Shown one piece after another: positions 17,137-26,361 of a DNA stretch of 54,886 nt. Position numbers and translations under genes: made by a program. Each line of letters starts with the position of its first letter. Positions within the stretch are counted from its first letter, which is position 1. The DNA is taken from NCBI RefSeq assembly GCF_000430725.1, contig NZ_KE387217.1, forward strand, positions 1-54,886. The letters run 5' to 3'. Source of the stretch: Azohydromonas australica DSM 1124 (GTDB taxonomy: Bacteria; Pseudomonadota; Gammaproteobacteria; Burkholderiales; Burkholderiaceae_C). The notes under the pieces are model-generated. The model was given only the letters and a program-made list of their open reading frames with translations, ran no database searches and was not told the origin of the DNA.

Positions 17137-17571
17137 CTACTGCGGTGCGCCGCCCTGGCCAAGCTGCGTGCGCAGCCGCTCCTCCTGCTCGCGCAGCTGC
17201 GGCGTGAGCGCCTCGCCGAAATCCTCGGCCTCGAAGACCGGCCGGATCTCTATCTCCGATTCCCCTTCCATCGGGTTCGGGCAGCGCCTGGCCCATTCGA
17301 TGGCCTCCTGCATCGACGCGACCCGCCAGATCCAGAACCCGGCGATGAGTTCCTTGGTCTCGGCGAAGGGCCCGTCGGTCACCGTGCGCTGGCTGCCGCA
17401 AAAGCGCACGCGCACGCCTTTGGCGCTGGGGTGCAGTCCCTCGCCGGCCAGCATCACGCCGGCCTTGACCAGTTCCTCGTTGAAGTTGCCCATCTCGGCA
17501 AGCAGCTGCTCGCTGGGCATGACGCCCGCTTCGCTGTCCTTGCTGGCCTTGACGATCACCATGACACGCAT
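17137..17571 (-). CDS. YCII/DGPF-family protein (copy 1, first gene of the ECF42 operon)
   Basis: The 144-residue protein starts at ATG 17571 (MRVMVIVKASKDSEAG). The DGPF motif is TDGPFAETKELIAGFWIW, followed by ESEIEIRPVFEAEDFGEAL. It is the promoter-proximal member of the leftward group YCII - YCII (frameshifted) - YCII - ECF42 sigma. It is about 60% similar by eye to the third copy, so the two are paralogues. Confidence 0.9.
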   Translation of the reverse strand: MRVMVIVKASKDSEAGVMPSEQLLAEMGNFNEELVKAGVMLAGEGLHPSAKGVRVRFCGSQRTVTDGPFAETKELIAGFWIWRVASMQEAIEWARRCPNPMEGESEIEIRPVFEAEDFGEALTPQLREQEERLRTQLGQGGAPQ

Positions 17572-17829
17572 GTCGGTCTCCTGCAGAAAGTGAGCGTGGT
17601 GGAACGAAGTGGCTCCACTCGCACGACGATCCAGGCGGCACGAATTCGACAGGTGTTGGGCCAGCATCTGTGCGGCGGGCGCCAGCGCAGCGGTTTTCTC
17701 GGCCTCGTGCCTGGGGAAGGGTAGTCGGTCTTGTGCCCCGGTTCGCAGAAGACAGCCGGTGTCCTCCTGCACCGCGATAACGAGCCGGTGCGCTGGCGAT
17801 GAACTCGGTGCGAGCGGCGCCTCGCGGTC

Positions 17830-17949
17830 TTACAGCAAGCCCGAGCGCATGCCTGGCTCGGCCGCGCGGTAGCGCTCTTGGCTCGCCTCCTCGGCGATGA
17901 CGCCCATCAGCTGCGCCTCACCGAGGATGGGTGGCTGATAGCCGGCCAT
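17830..17949 (-). pseudogene. Short coding fragment of unknown origin
   Basis: A 39-residue frame (MAGYQPPILGEAQLMGVIA ... GMRSGLL) looks like the C-terminal end of a larger protein, with regular helical composition and a clean stop. It is closed upstream by a stop codon. No family is named. Confidence 0.3.
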
Positions 17950-18842
17950 GGCGGGCGTCGACTGCGCGTCCGCTGCTCAGCGGCTTCCCAGCGGGGCGAC
18001 ACGGGTCGTGTGCCGGCTGTGGGATCCACGCCAATTGCGGGGCATTACTTCTGCTGAAAGCAAGCGCCACAACGCCCGTTCAAGGGTTGGCGCCAGTTGC
18101 CCAACTCCTTTGGTGCAGATAGCTTGCGGGCATCTGAATAATTTCCGTTGAAAGGAAGCGATGGAAAATTTCTTCCTTCCCATGGAATTAATATTTTGAG
18201 ACCGTGCGTTTCGTGCACGGCCGTGCTGAGAAATCTGGATGCGAAGGTTCTGTGTTCCCCATGGCTTGGCTGCCTGCGTCCCCTTGTCCTGGAGGGCGCC
18301 AGCAGCGGCGCTTGGGTGGCCTGATGGCGCGGCTGGCTTGGGGCAGCGGATCGACGCGGGAGTGATCCGCCAGGGCTTCGAGGTGGCGGCAAACCTGCTT
18401 GTCGCGCAGGCGGGGTGCCGCTGGGTGGCGGAGCGGGGAGCCGGGAAGCCTGTGGCCTGCAGTGCTGCGCTGCCCACCGCCGTTAGGGCCGGCACGGCGT
18501 CAGGGCAGGCCTGGCGCCCACACGTCGACGCCTGCGGCATCCGGCTGTGCCCGTGTGTCCAGGGGGCGGCGCTTGTCCTGCACGTGATTTCCGGGCCGGT
18601 GGCTACCGTCACCGGGCGGGCGCGGCTTGCCGGTGACGAGGCATGGGCCAGGCTGCGCCACGGCGTGGCCCATACCGGCTTCGGCGACGTGCCCGAGCAA
18701 CGCTCCAAGGGGCCCAAGGCGGTCCTGCAGGCGCACAGCACTACGCCGTGTAGCCCGAAAGGTCCTGGAGCGGGTTTGTCCAGCTCAGGACAGCTGATCG
18801 ACCTCGCGGGATTTCAGGTGGAGGTGCCCGTTGGCTAGAGCC
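17950..18842. other. No confident gene; promoter region of the cyclase gene at its right end
   Basis: Long frames exist on both strands (17977-18741 minus, 18239-18838 plus), but neither has recognisable domains, a good ribosome binding site or plausible protein character. A lower-GC patch at 18110-18220 stands out (AATAATTTCCG, GGAATTAATATTTTGAG). Confidence 0.4.
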
Positions 18843-20630
18843 ATGGCACGGCAACGCCTATCGCTTGTCACGATGGTGCAAACCCTGGGTCGGTCGCTGT
18901 CACGAGGATGGACACGGTGTTTGGCCCGCCTGTCCGACACACCGGCACCGCGTCGGGTTGGCCTTCGCAGCCGCATTGCCTGTGCGTTGGGGTTGGTCTG
19001 TGCCATGGCGTTGACGGTCCTGTCCTTGGTCATCGGCAGGCAAGTTGCCATTGTCGAGGAGCGCGGCCAAGGTGAGATATTGCATTCGCTGGCGCGAGCG
19101 GTCGCCAACGCGTTCTCCACAGGTCTGTACGAGCGGCTGCACGAGATTGAACTGCTTGCCGCGACGCAGGATGCACGCCGCATGGCGCAGTCGACGCCCG
19201 CGTCACCGCCACTTCTGGCGCAGGCGCTGGTGGGGTCGACCCGTTATGCATGGATCGGCGTTGCGGACGTCCAAGGCACGGTACGTGCGGCAAACAATGG
19301 CCTGCTTGTGGGCAGCAACGTCAAGGAGCGGCCCTGGTTTCGCAGCGGGATGGAGCGCTCTGCAGCGGGTGACGTGCATGAGGCGAAGCTGCTGGCCGCG
19401 CTGTTGCCCGCGTCACCCAACAACACGCCGCTGCGCTTGCTGGACTTTGCTGCGCCGATTCGTGACGAACGTGGAGAGGTCGTCGGCGTGCTCGGCGCGC
19501 ACATCGACTGGAACTGGGCCCGGGATGTCATTACCGCGGTGCGCTCCGAGGCCAACCACGAACGGGGCGTGCAGGTGTTCGTGCTGGACCCTGCCGGGCG
19601 TGTTCTTCATGGCCCGCAGGAGCTGCGGTTGGCGCCGACCGTGCATGTTTCGCACCTCATCGATGGACGCGCTGAACGCCTGACGTGGTCCGATGGCGGC
19701 AAATACCTCACGGCTGCCGTGCGAGTGCCTGCCCGTGCTGCGGGAGCGGATCTGGGCTGGCACGTCGTGGTACGACAGCCTGAAGACGTGGCGCTGGTGG
19801 CGGCCCACAGCGCGCGCGACGGCGTGCTGTGGGCCGGTGCCTTGGTCGCCGTGGGCATGGCGTTGTTGGGCTGGCTGGTATTGAAGCGCATCACGCAACC
19901 CTTGGAGGCCATCGCCGCAACGGCACGGCGCATCGAGCAAGGTGAGCTGCACACGCCCATGCCGCTGGGCGACAACCTGGACGAGGTGCGCGAGGTCGGC
20001 CAGGCGCTGCAGCGCATGACGCACAAGCTGGTGGAGGCCAACCAGACGCTGGAGGCCAAGGTCGCGCAGCGCACGGCCGAGCTCGAGCGCGTGAACGCTG
20101 AACTCGAGCATCTGGCCACGCGCGATGCGCTCACCGGGCTGCACAACCGGCGCGTCTGTGACGAGCGGCTGTGGCAGGAAATCCTGTCCCACCGGCGTCT
20201 GAGCACCCCCCTGGCCGTGCTGCTCATGGACATCGATCACTTCAAGCGTATCAACGACTCGCTGGGCCACGCTGAAGGGGACACGGTACTGCAGGACGTG
20301 GCGCAAAGGCTGCTGCAAGAGTGTCGCCGTACCGACTTCGTGGGGCGCTATGGCGGCGAGGAGTTCCTGATCCTGCTGCCCAACACGGACGCGGGCGGTG
20401 CCGAGTTGGTGGCCAGGAACCTGCTGCACGCCGTCGCAGCACGACCCATTGGCCAAGCCGGGCTGGTGACGATCAGCGCGGGGCTATTCGTTGACGCTGC
20501 CGCTGCTGACCCCGACGACGTGCTTCAAGGCGCTGACGCCGCGCTCTACGCTGCCAAGCACGCGGGGCGAAACCGCATCACCCGTTTCCAGGACGCAGGA
20601 CCGTTCACTGAGCGGCGCAGCGAGGAATGA
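18843..20630 (+). CDS. Membrane-bound diguanylate cyclase (sensor-HAMP-GGDEF)
   Basis: The start is taken at ATG 18843; TTG 18831 and ATG 18873 are alternatives. A membrane helix lies at about 45-68 (IACALGLVCAMALTVLSLVIG), followed by a periplasmic Cache-like sensor region to about 330 and a second helix (VLWAGALVAVGMALLGWLVL). HAMP, a short coiled coil and a GGDEF domain at about 425-585 complete it. The catalytic motif is GGEEF and the product-inhibition I-site RRTD lies five residues before it, so an active, feedback-inhibited c-di-GMP synthase is expected. There is no EAL domain. The periplasmic part has a Cache-like motif (VKERPWFRSGM), suggesting small-molecule sensing. The gene is monocistronic. 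Confidence 0.93.
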   Translation: MARQRLSLVTMVQTLGRSLSRGWTRCLARLSDTPAPRRVGLRSRIACALGLVCAMALTVLSLVIGRQVAIVEERGQGEILHSLARAVANAFSTGLYERLHEIELLAATQDARRMAQSTPASPPLLAQALVGSTRYAWIGVADVQGTVRAANNGLLVGSNVKERPWFRSGMERSAAGDVHEAKLLAALLPASPNNTPLRLLDFAAPIRDERGEVVGVLGAHIDWNWARDVITAVRSEANHERGVQVFVLDPAGRVLHGPQELRLAPTVHVSHLIDGRAERLTWSDGGKYLTAAVRVPARAAGADLGWHVVVRQPEDVALVAAHSARDGVLWAGALVAVGMALLGWLVLKRITQPLEAIAATARRIEQGELHTPMPLGDNLDEVREVGQALQRMTHKLVEANQTLEAKVAQRTAELERVNAELEHLATRDALTGLHNRRVCDERLWQEILSHRRLSTPLAVLLMDIDHFKRINDSLGHAEGDTVLQDVAQRLLQECRRTDFVGRYGGEEFLILLPNTDAGGAELVARNLLHAVAARPIGQAGLVTISAGLFVDAAAADPDDVLQGADAALYAAKHAGRNRITRFQDAGPFTERRSEE

Positions 20631-20821
20631 AGGCCAGCGCGAGGTGATGCAACCGTGTCCCAGTGCAAGGCCGACCGAGCGGGCCCGAGGAGGTGGGACA
20701 GGGCCGGGGTAATGACTGCGAAGGAACCTCCTGGACCTTGCGGCTGAGAGACTGTGCGGAATTTGGTGTGGGAGGGGTTCTACGTGATCCTGCAGCCGGG
20801 TTCATCAGCTCCTGCGAGAAA

Positions 20822-20841
20822 CCCCGACGTTCACGGCGGGG
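20822..20841. repeat. Hairpin near the left end of an IS200/IS605-type element
   Basis: The imperfect 8-bp stem CCCCGACG/CGGCGGGG with a TTCA loop lies about 90 bases before the tnpB start. Subterminal hairpins of this kind are recognised by the TnpA transposase of IS200/IS605 elements. No tnpA is present, so the element would depend on one supplied elsewhere. Confidence 0.5.
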
Positions 20842-20933
20842 AGGAAAGGAGGGTGCCCGCGAGGGCGTAGCGTGTTTGGCCGAGTTTCCAACCATGCCGG
20901 GCTCTTACGTGGTTCGTGCGTAACCTCCTTCCC

Positions 20934-21439
20934 ATGACAGTCCGCGTGCTTCGACTTCGCCTCAAGGATCGCCACGCCAAGTGGTTGTCCGAGCGTGTGC
21001 GCGAGGTCAACACGGTCTGGAACTACTGCGTGCGACGTGAAAGTCGCTTCTTCGATTGTGGTTGCGATTGCTACCGCCTCTCCCATGAGCCGTACCCTAG
21101 GTGGGCATGCGGAGCTGGCAACGGCTCGGTGTGAAGCCCCACTGACAACGTATCCGTGTGCTCTCGGGCGCCGGCGCGAGCTCGTGAGGGCAAGTGCCGT
21201 ACTGGAACGCAGGCGTGTGGTTCCGCGAGGTCAACGAAGCGTTTTCCACCCAGACCTGTTCTGCGTGCGGCAGCCTGCCGGCACAGCGGCCGAGAGGTAT
21301 CGCAGGTCTTGGAATGAGAGAGTGGACGTGCGGCGATTGCGGGGCGGTCCACGACCGCGACGTGAATGCCGCGCGCAACATTCTGGCGGCCGGGCATGGC
21401 CGTCTCGCAGGAGGAATCACCGTCCTTCGGGGCGTGTGA
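20934..21439 (+). pseudogene. tnpB: TnpB (IS200/IS605 RNA-guided nuclease) with most of the gene deleted
   Basis: The start is intact: ATG 20934, VRVLRLRLKDRHAKWLSERV then NTVWNYC, typical of the TnpB N-terminus. The frame is then lost. At 21200-21439 the C-terminus returns: WFREVNEAFSTQTCSACGS, a zinc finger (CSAC ... CGDC) and the final RuvC-type Asp in HDRDVNAARNILAAGH. About 250 central residues, including most of the RuvC nuclease core, are missing. Full-length TnpB has about 400 residues. The 3' end GAGGATGTCAAG at 21439-21450 marks the right end of the element. Confidence 0.8.
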
Positions 21440-21764
21440 GGATGTCAAGACCTCTTTCCAGTCCCTGGCGCAGCGGGTCCAGTGCGCCGCGGTGTTGCGC
21501 AGTGCCCGCCAACACGCTGTGCACTTTTGCCGCGCCCGGCTGCGGCGCCTACGTGTCACAGCGCTGCTGCAACTGAGCCCAACTCGACGACGTACCGACA
21601 CTGATATCGACCCGGGTCAGGGTACAGGCAGTGTCCTGCTAGAGCGGCCCGGCGGCCTCGGCAGGGTATCCGATGAAGCGCAAGGCAATCGGATCGCCGA
21701 CGTTCCTGGTGCGATGAACGCCCTCGATACGCGAGGTAGTGGGGCATCGCACCCCATAGGGTCG
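21440..21764. other. No recognisable gene
   Basis: Starts with the right end of the tnpB element; nothing else is recognisable up to the RMF-like gene. Confidence 0.4.
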
Positions 21765-22022
21765 CTATTGCTGGCGGGGTATCCAGAATTTCAGTCGCCA
21801 GGCACGCCACAGGCGCTGTCTTGCCAGCCTCAGATCACGGCCCGTCACACTTTGTGGATGGTTTCGGTAGGCCAGGCCCTCTCGCTTGAGCATGCCCTGC
21901 GTCCAGCCGTCCTCCCAGGCATCCGCCTGGGGCGAGTGATAGGGAAACGGACAGCGGCAACTCTGCATCCCTTGCCCGGCCTCGAATCCCGCGCGCCAGA
22001 TTCCTTCAATCGCATCTTCCAC
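21765..22022 (-). CDS. Ribosome modulation factor-like protein (copy 2)
   Basis: The 85-residue protein starts at GTG 22022, with GAGGTG upstream as the ribosome binding site. Residues 8-45 read IWRAGFEAGQGMQ, then CPFPYHSPQADAWEDGW, the same spaced pattern as RMF (helix with AG, CP[YF], W..GW) and as copy 1 (605-892). The tail after the core is basic and Trp-rich (RLARQRLWRAWRLKFW). It lies alone, between tnpB debris and the divergently oriented histidine kinase gene. A ribosome-associated function is inferred only from this pattern. Confidence 0.6.
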   Translation of the reverse strand: MEDAIEGIWRAGFEAGQGMQSCRCPFPYHSPQADAWEDGWTQGMLKREGLAYRNHPQSVTGRDLRLARQRLWRAWRLKFWIPRQQ

Positions 22023-22315
22023 GGCGGCACCTCGTCACTCGAGCGCGGGCAAACGCTGCGCCTGGCGAAAGAGCCGGAGGACCCGCGTGGCACCAGCCGC
22101 AAAGGCAACCCGGGTGTGTCACGGCAGAAGAGCCTCGCAAGCCTGGGCAAATGCCCTGGGGCGCCCCCCCGCAAACAGCCCTCGCGTGGCTGATGACGAT
22201 CGGCCCGGCTGCTCGGCAGGAGTGCTTTGATCCGGTACTCGAGCGCGCGGACAGGCGTGCGATGCGCGGGTGTTGACCCGAGGGCTAGAGGGAACCCCCC
22301 AGGGTAATCTTGGGC

Positions 22316-24436
22316 ATGGACACGGGAAAGCCGCGCAACGAAGGCGCCCTCTGGCCGTGCGCTCAGGGCGAAATGGCACAGCGCCTGAGGCAGCATGATT
22401 GGGCGGCCACCGCGCTGGGCGCCATTGGGCAGTGGCCGGTGAGCCTGCGCACCGTCATCGACTTGATGCTTTGCGACACAGGCATGGTGGCGCTGGCGTG
22501 GGGCAAGCAGGCACGGCTGTTTTGCAACGATGCCTTTGGCCACCGGATCGGCCCGCGCAGCGTCCAGGCGCTCGGCCGCTGCGTGTTCGAGACCTTTGCC
22601 TCGGCTCGCGAGGTTTTCGAGCCGCATTTGCTTGCCGCTCAGTCAGGGCAAACCGTCCAGCTTCACGATCAGGTGTTCCCGTTTCTTTCCCCCGATGCGT
22701 CACCGCAGGCCTGGTTCGACGTCACTTGGCTGCCGGTGCACGGTGAGGAGGGGGAGGTAGCGGGGGTGCTTGTCCGCGTGACCGAGAGCACGGCGCGGGT
22801 CCATGCCGAGCAGCGCCGCCTGGAGATGGAGGCCATCCTTCATCGCAGCGAGCTTCGACAATCCTTCTTGCTCAGGCTCAGTGACAAGCTCAGGCCGCTG
22901 TCGGACCCCTTGGCTGTCCTGGCCGAAGCCTTGCGCGTGCTGGGCAAGCATCTGGGAGCCATGCGTGTGCTGTACAGCGAGGTATCGCCCGACAGCACGG
23001 ACTTGACCGTTCAAAGCAGTTACACGGCACCAGGAGCGTGCGCCGTGACCGAAAGTCTTCAGCTGCCCGAGTCCGGCCCTTCGTTCGTCGACGCGTTGGC
23101 GGCCGGGCGTGAAGTCGTGGTGGACGACATCGCGCTGGCCGCCGATCTCTCCAGCGGCGAGCGCCACGCCTGTGCGGCGCTGGGTATCGCTGCCCTCGTC
23201 GGCATGCCGCTCGTCAAGCAGGGCCGCTTCGTGGCCACCCTGAGCGTGCACCATGCCAAGCCGCACGCATGGACACCAAACGAGCTGGCGATGATCGAGG
23301 AGGCCGCTGAGCGCACCTGGGCTGCGGTGGAGCACGCACGTGCGCAAGCCGCACTGCGCGAGAGCGAAGCGCGCATTCGCGCCATCGCCAATCTGGTACC
23401 TGACCTGCTGTGGCGCAGCGATGCACAAGGCGAGGTCCAGTGGTACAGCGAGCGGTGGTTCGAGTACACCGGCCAGGACCTGTTGGCGGCCTTGGGGCAA
23501 GGCTGGCGTGATGTCGTCCACCCACAGGACCTGCCGCAGACGTCGCAGAATTGGCGTGAGGCCTCGCTGACCGGGAACCCCTATGTGAGCGAGCACCGGC
23601 TGCGCCGCCACGACGGCGAGTACCGCTGGTTCCTGACCCGCGCAGAACCGTCGCGGGACCAGGGCGGCAGCGTGACGCTGTGGTTTGGTTCGGCCACCGA
23701 TATCCACGAGCAGCGCGCCGCGCGTGACGTGCTGGATCGGCGTGTAAAGGAGCGCACCCGCGAACTGGAGCGCGCCAGTGAGTTGCGCCGTCAACTGCTT
23801 GCGCACGTGGAGACACTGCAGGACGAAGAACGGCGGCGCATCGCGCGCGAGCTGCATGACTCGCTCGGGCAGTTCTTGTCGGCGATGCTGCTGTCCGTTG
23901 CAAGCGTCCAGCGACAGCTCAAGGACGGCGCAGCCGCGCAGCAGTTCATCAAGCTGCAGCGACTGCTGGAACAGGTGGACCATGAACTGGATCGGATCGT
24001 CTTTACGCTGCGGCCCACGGCGCTGGAGGACGAAGGTCTGGGCGAAGCGGTGAAGAGCTATGTCAGCACGTGGTCCGAGCTCTGCGACCGGCCGGTGGAC
24101 TTGCTCGTTGCAGGTCTGGACGAGCGGCGTCTGCCGCTGCATGTTGAGGCCGCCGTCTTCCGGGTGATCCAGGAAGCGCTGAACAACGTGGCCAAGCATG
24201 CGGGGGCGCGCAGTGTCAGCGTGAGTGTTGAGTGTTTAGGGCGTCAGCTCGTTGCCAGTGTCGAGGATGACGGCATAGGGTTCGATCCGGAACAGGCCGA
24301 ACACCTGGAGGGCAGCCAGCCGAGCTGGGGGTTGCTGGGCATGCGTGAGCGCGTGGAGGCGCTGGGTGGCACCTTTGCCATTGAGTCCCGCGTCGGCCAG
24401 GGCACAGCCATCCTGCTGCGGGTGCCGTTGCCCTGA
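22316..24436 (+). CDS. PAS-GAF-PAS sensor histidine kinase (HisKA_3 type)
   Basis: The start is ATG 22316 (ATG 22310 also in frame), giving about 706 residues with no membrane helices, so it is cytoplasmic. Order: an N-terminal PAS-like domain (residues 20-150, containing DWAATALGAIGQWP and LFCNDAFGHRIG); GAF (about 190-340); PAS/PAC (about 345-470, RSDAQGEVQWYSERWFEYTG ... HRLRRHDGEYRWFLTR); HisKA_3 with the phosphoacceptor His near 513 in ERRRIARELHDSLGQF; and HATPase (ALNNVAKHAGA, EDDGIGFDP, GLLGMRERVEALGG). HisKA_3 kinases normally phosphorylate NarL/LuxR-type regulators. No regulator is adjacent. Confidence 0.94.
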   Translation: MDTGKPRNEGALWPCAQGEMAQRLRQHDWAATALGAIGQWPVSLRTVIDLMLCDTGMVALAWGKQARLFCNDAFGHRIGPRSVQALGRCVFETFASAREVFEPHLLAAQSGQTVQLHDQVFPFLSPDASPQAWFDVTWLPVHGEEGEVAGVLVRVTESTARVHAEQRRLEMEAILHRSELRQSFLLRLSDKLRPLSDPLAVLAEALRVLGKHLGAMRVLYSEVSPDSTDLTVQSSYTAPGACAVTESLQLPESGPSFVDALAAGREVVVDDIALAADLSSGERHACAALGIAALVGMPLVKQGRFVATLSVHHAKPHAWTPNELAMIEEAAERTWAAVEHARAQAALRESEARIRAIANLVPDLLWRSDAQGEVQWYSERWFEYTGQDLLAALGQGWRDVVHPQDLPQTSQNWREASLTGNPYVSEHRLRRHDGEYRWFLTRAEPSRDQGGSVTLWFGSATDIHEQRAARDVLDRRVKERTRELERASELRRQLLAHVETLQDEERRRIARELHDSLGQFLSAMLLSVASVQRQLKDGAAAQQFIKLQRLLEQVDHELDRIVFTLRPTALEDEGLGEAVKSYVSTWSELCDRPVDLLVAGLDERRLPLHVEAAVFRVIQEALNNVAKHAGARSVSVSVECLGRQLVASVEDDGIGFDPEQAEHLEGSQPSWGLLGMRERVEALGGTFAIESRVGQGTAILLRVPLP

Positions 24437-24544
24437 CGTGCCCGGCTGAGCAGGAAACGGTCAGCAGGCACGCACGGGGCTGCTGCGGCATCGGGTTCGA
24501 TCGTCAAGGAAGCGCTGGACAAGCCGGCGCCACAGACCTCGCTC

Positions 24545-24709
24545 CTACTCGACACGGTAGCCCCCGTTGCCGCGGGCGCGCTTGAACACGCCTTCGGGCC
24601 AGCCCAGCTCCCACTGCCGCGCCTCATCAGTTCCTTGTGGGTAGGGCCAGCCGTTGCCGAACACCAGTCCTGCCTTCATGCCTTGCTCACGCAGACGCTT
24701 GCTATTCAT
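24545..24709 (-). CDS. Ribosome modulation factor-like protein (copy 3)
   Basis: The 54-residue protein starts at ATG 24709 and has almost exactly the length of E. coli RMF (55 aa). It reads KRLREQGMKAGLVFG, then WPYPQGTDEARQWELGW and EGVFKRARGN, matching RMF spacing (R..G..AG ... PY ... W..GW). The Cys before PY is replaced by Trp. The ORF could start further upstream at 24781, but the Met-Asn-Ser start gives the family-length protein. It is convergent with the kinase gene, about 110 bases away. Confidence 0.6.
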   Translation of the reverse strand: MNSKRLREQGMKAGLVFGNGWPYPQGTDEARQWELGWPEGVFKRARGNGGYRVE

Positions 24710-24771
24710 AGGCCAGGCTTGGAGTCCGCTTCGCACACCGCTGCGCCTGGGCCAGCTCCATAAAGAAGAAA

Positions 24772-24793
24772 TGGCCCGCACGAGGGCGGGCCA
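24772..24793 (-). terminator. Rho-independent terminator (minus strand)
   Basis: An 8-bp stem TGGCCCGC/GCGGGCCA with a six-base loop is followed on the minus strand by TTTCTTCTTT. There is no convincing gene just to its right. Confidence 0.55.
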
Positions 24794-25339
24794 AAGAAGG
24801 GCGGCTCCTTGAGGGAGGAGGAAAAGGAGAGGCCACCCCCGGGGCTGTTGGCCCCGGGAATCATTCTCTGTGCCCAGGAGCTTCCCGGGTGTTTCAAGTG
24901 GTGGACGTGATGGCGGAATGAAAACGTTGAAAACCTCCGCCCATGGCTGGGGCCCGCGTGGCCCCTACCAGGCGTTCCCGAGTGCGCAAGTCCCTTGGTC
25001 CCGGTTTCGGCCGCATCCCCGCGTCATGGCTGAAGGCCGCGCCGCTCACCGGGCGCTCATGCCGTTGCCGCGGGGTGCCGACGCTCACGCCGCGCTGCCG
25101 CGTCCACGGCGGCAGCGCGCACCTATCGCAAGCTCCACGGCGTCGCTTGCGGGACAGCAGCTGCGCACGATCATTGGCAATGCAAATTGCCGACAGGGTA
25201 AGCGTTGTGGCTCGAACAGTGAGGCAGATACAGCTCGACAAAAACGCGTTGATGAAACGCCCGCTGCGGCGTAGACAGGACCCGTTGCGGCGGCGACGCT
25301 GCCGGCTGGCCGTTCGCCAACGGCGGGCTGGCACAGCGC
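24794..25339. other. Gene-poor stretch
   Basis: Overlapping frames only. A second GC-rich hairpin (GGCCACCCCCGGGGCTGTTGGCC near 24832-24854) follows the terminator. No gene is supported. Confidence 0.4.
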
Positions 25340-25633
25340 GTGCGCACCCATGACTGGACCGCAAGCCCGCTTGAGCCCATGGAACATTGGCCACCGAACC
25401 TGCACACGACCGTGCAGCTCGTACCGGTGCACCCGATGCCGTCCAAGCTGTTGTGGGTCCGGGAATTCATCCAGATCTACATCGCCCACGAACGCTGGCT
25501 GATGGGCGCCAGGCTCCCGGCGGGCTTGGGGCTGCCAGCGCACCAGTGCTGGCCTGAGGTCTGGCACATCAACGCTGCGATCTACGAGCAGGTCTGGCAA
25601 GGCCAGGCGTTACAGGTCGATGGCGGTTGTTGA
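25340..25633 (+). pseudogene. Histidine kinase N-terminal PAS-like domain fragment
   Basis: The frame (97 codons) reads HDWTASPLEPMEHWPPNLHT, then LLWVREFIQIY, LPAGLGLPAHQCWPEVWH and IYEQVWQGQALQ. This is the N-terminal sensory domain found in many proteobacterial sensor kinases. It aligns with the start of the kinase at 22316 (HDWAATALGAIGQWPVSLRT). The rest of the kinase is absent; a stop follows and no HisKA/HATPase sequence is near. Substitutions at conserved sites (Y-N-D-A replaced by YIAHE) fit a decaying gene. Confidence 0.55.
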
Positions 25634-25717
25634 GAAGATGCCTAGACAATCACAGCACGTGATCGTGCCAGCACTGGCGGCCAGGCCGCCATCGGCATAT
25701 CCGGCAATTGAGCCGGG

Positions 25718-26005
25718 CTACACCTCCGTGATGACGCCGGCCTCGCCGATGCGCCGCCACGGCAGCCTCAGCACCAGGGCATCGAACTGCGGCTGGCTCA
25801 GCGTCAGGGTGGAATTGCCGTTCCGGAGCCAGATGAACTTGCCGGCGTTACGCCGCCGCGCCGCCAACCAGATGCCGATGCTGTCGTGCACCAGCACCTT
25901 CATGCGGTTGGATCGCCGGTTGGCGAAGCAGTACGCATGGCGCGGCCGGGCCACGCCGAAGACGGCCACGACACAGGCCAGTGCCGTATCCGTGCCCGCG
26001 CGCAT
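25718..26005 (-). pseudogene. IS66-family TnpB (Orf2), 5'-truncated
   Basis: The frame encodes MRAGTDTALACVVAVFG, YCFANRRSNRMKVLVHD, IGIWLAARRRNAGKFIW and FDALVLRLPWRRIGEAG. It matches the IS66 accessory protein TnpB over about 95 of 115 residues. The first 20 or so residues are missing. No IS66 tnpA or tnpC lies next to it, so this is a solitary relic. Confidence 0.8.
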
Positions 26006-26361
26006 TCCAGCACCGTCACGGACATGAGCAAGACGCCCAACATGGTCTTGCACTCCGGCCCCAGGGCCGTTGCCAGTGTGTAAATGCCGAACGCGACGGC
26101 CACCGCAACAGCGACGATCAGAATGACATGGGGTTGGCGTTGCTGTTGCGCGTATTCATGTCGGCCTTCTGGCCGCCAAAGCGGCAGTTGAGCGTCAGAA
26201 ATAGCCCCCAGTCAATCCACGCCACATACCGGATTCTCACCCCGCCCAACCCAACCTCCTGCCTGGCCCCACCCTTGTTCAGGGTCGAGGGAGGAGAAGC
26301 CCGTTTTCCTGTTCAGCTTTGGTCTTGTTTGCGGCTCTGGGCTGTTTGAGAGGGCAATAGG
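26006..26361. other. Gene-poor stretch, possible membrane-protein fragment
   Basis: On the minus strand a frame across 26160-25960 encodes a hydrophobic run (HVILIVAVAVAVAFGIYTLA) preceded by REYAQQQR-like polar sequence, but it has no clear start and overlaps the IS66 relic. Nothing else is supported. Confidence 0.3.

Noticed and set aside
16475..17593. 372-codon plus-strand frame
   Set aside because: Antisense to the three YCII genes.
17977..18741. Minus-strand 254-codon frame and plus-strand 199-codon frame (18239-18838)
   Set aside because: Neither has domain signatures, a ribosome binding site or plausible composition; I could not choose between them, so the region is listed as without a confident gene.
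21960..22010. GCCTCGAATCCCGC, similar to a tRNA T-arm
   Set aside because: It lies within the RMF-like gene and there is no acceptor stem or anticodon arm around it.
22700..24199. 499-codon minus-strand frame
   Set aside because: Antisense to the histidine kinase gene, whose domains are beyond doubt.
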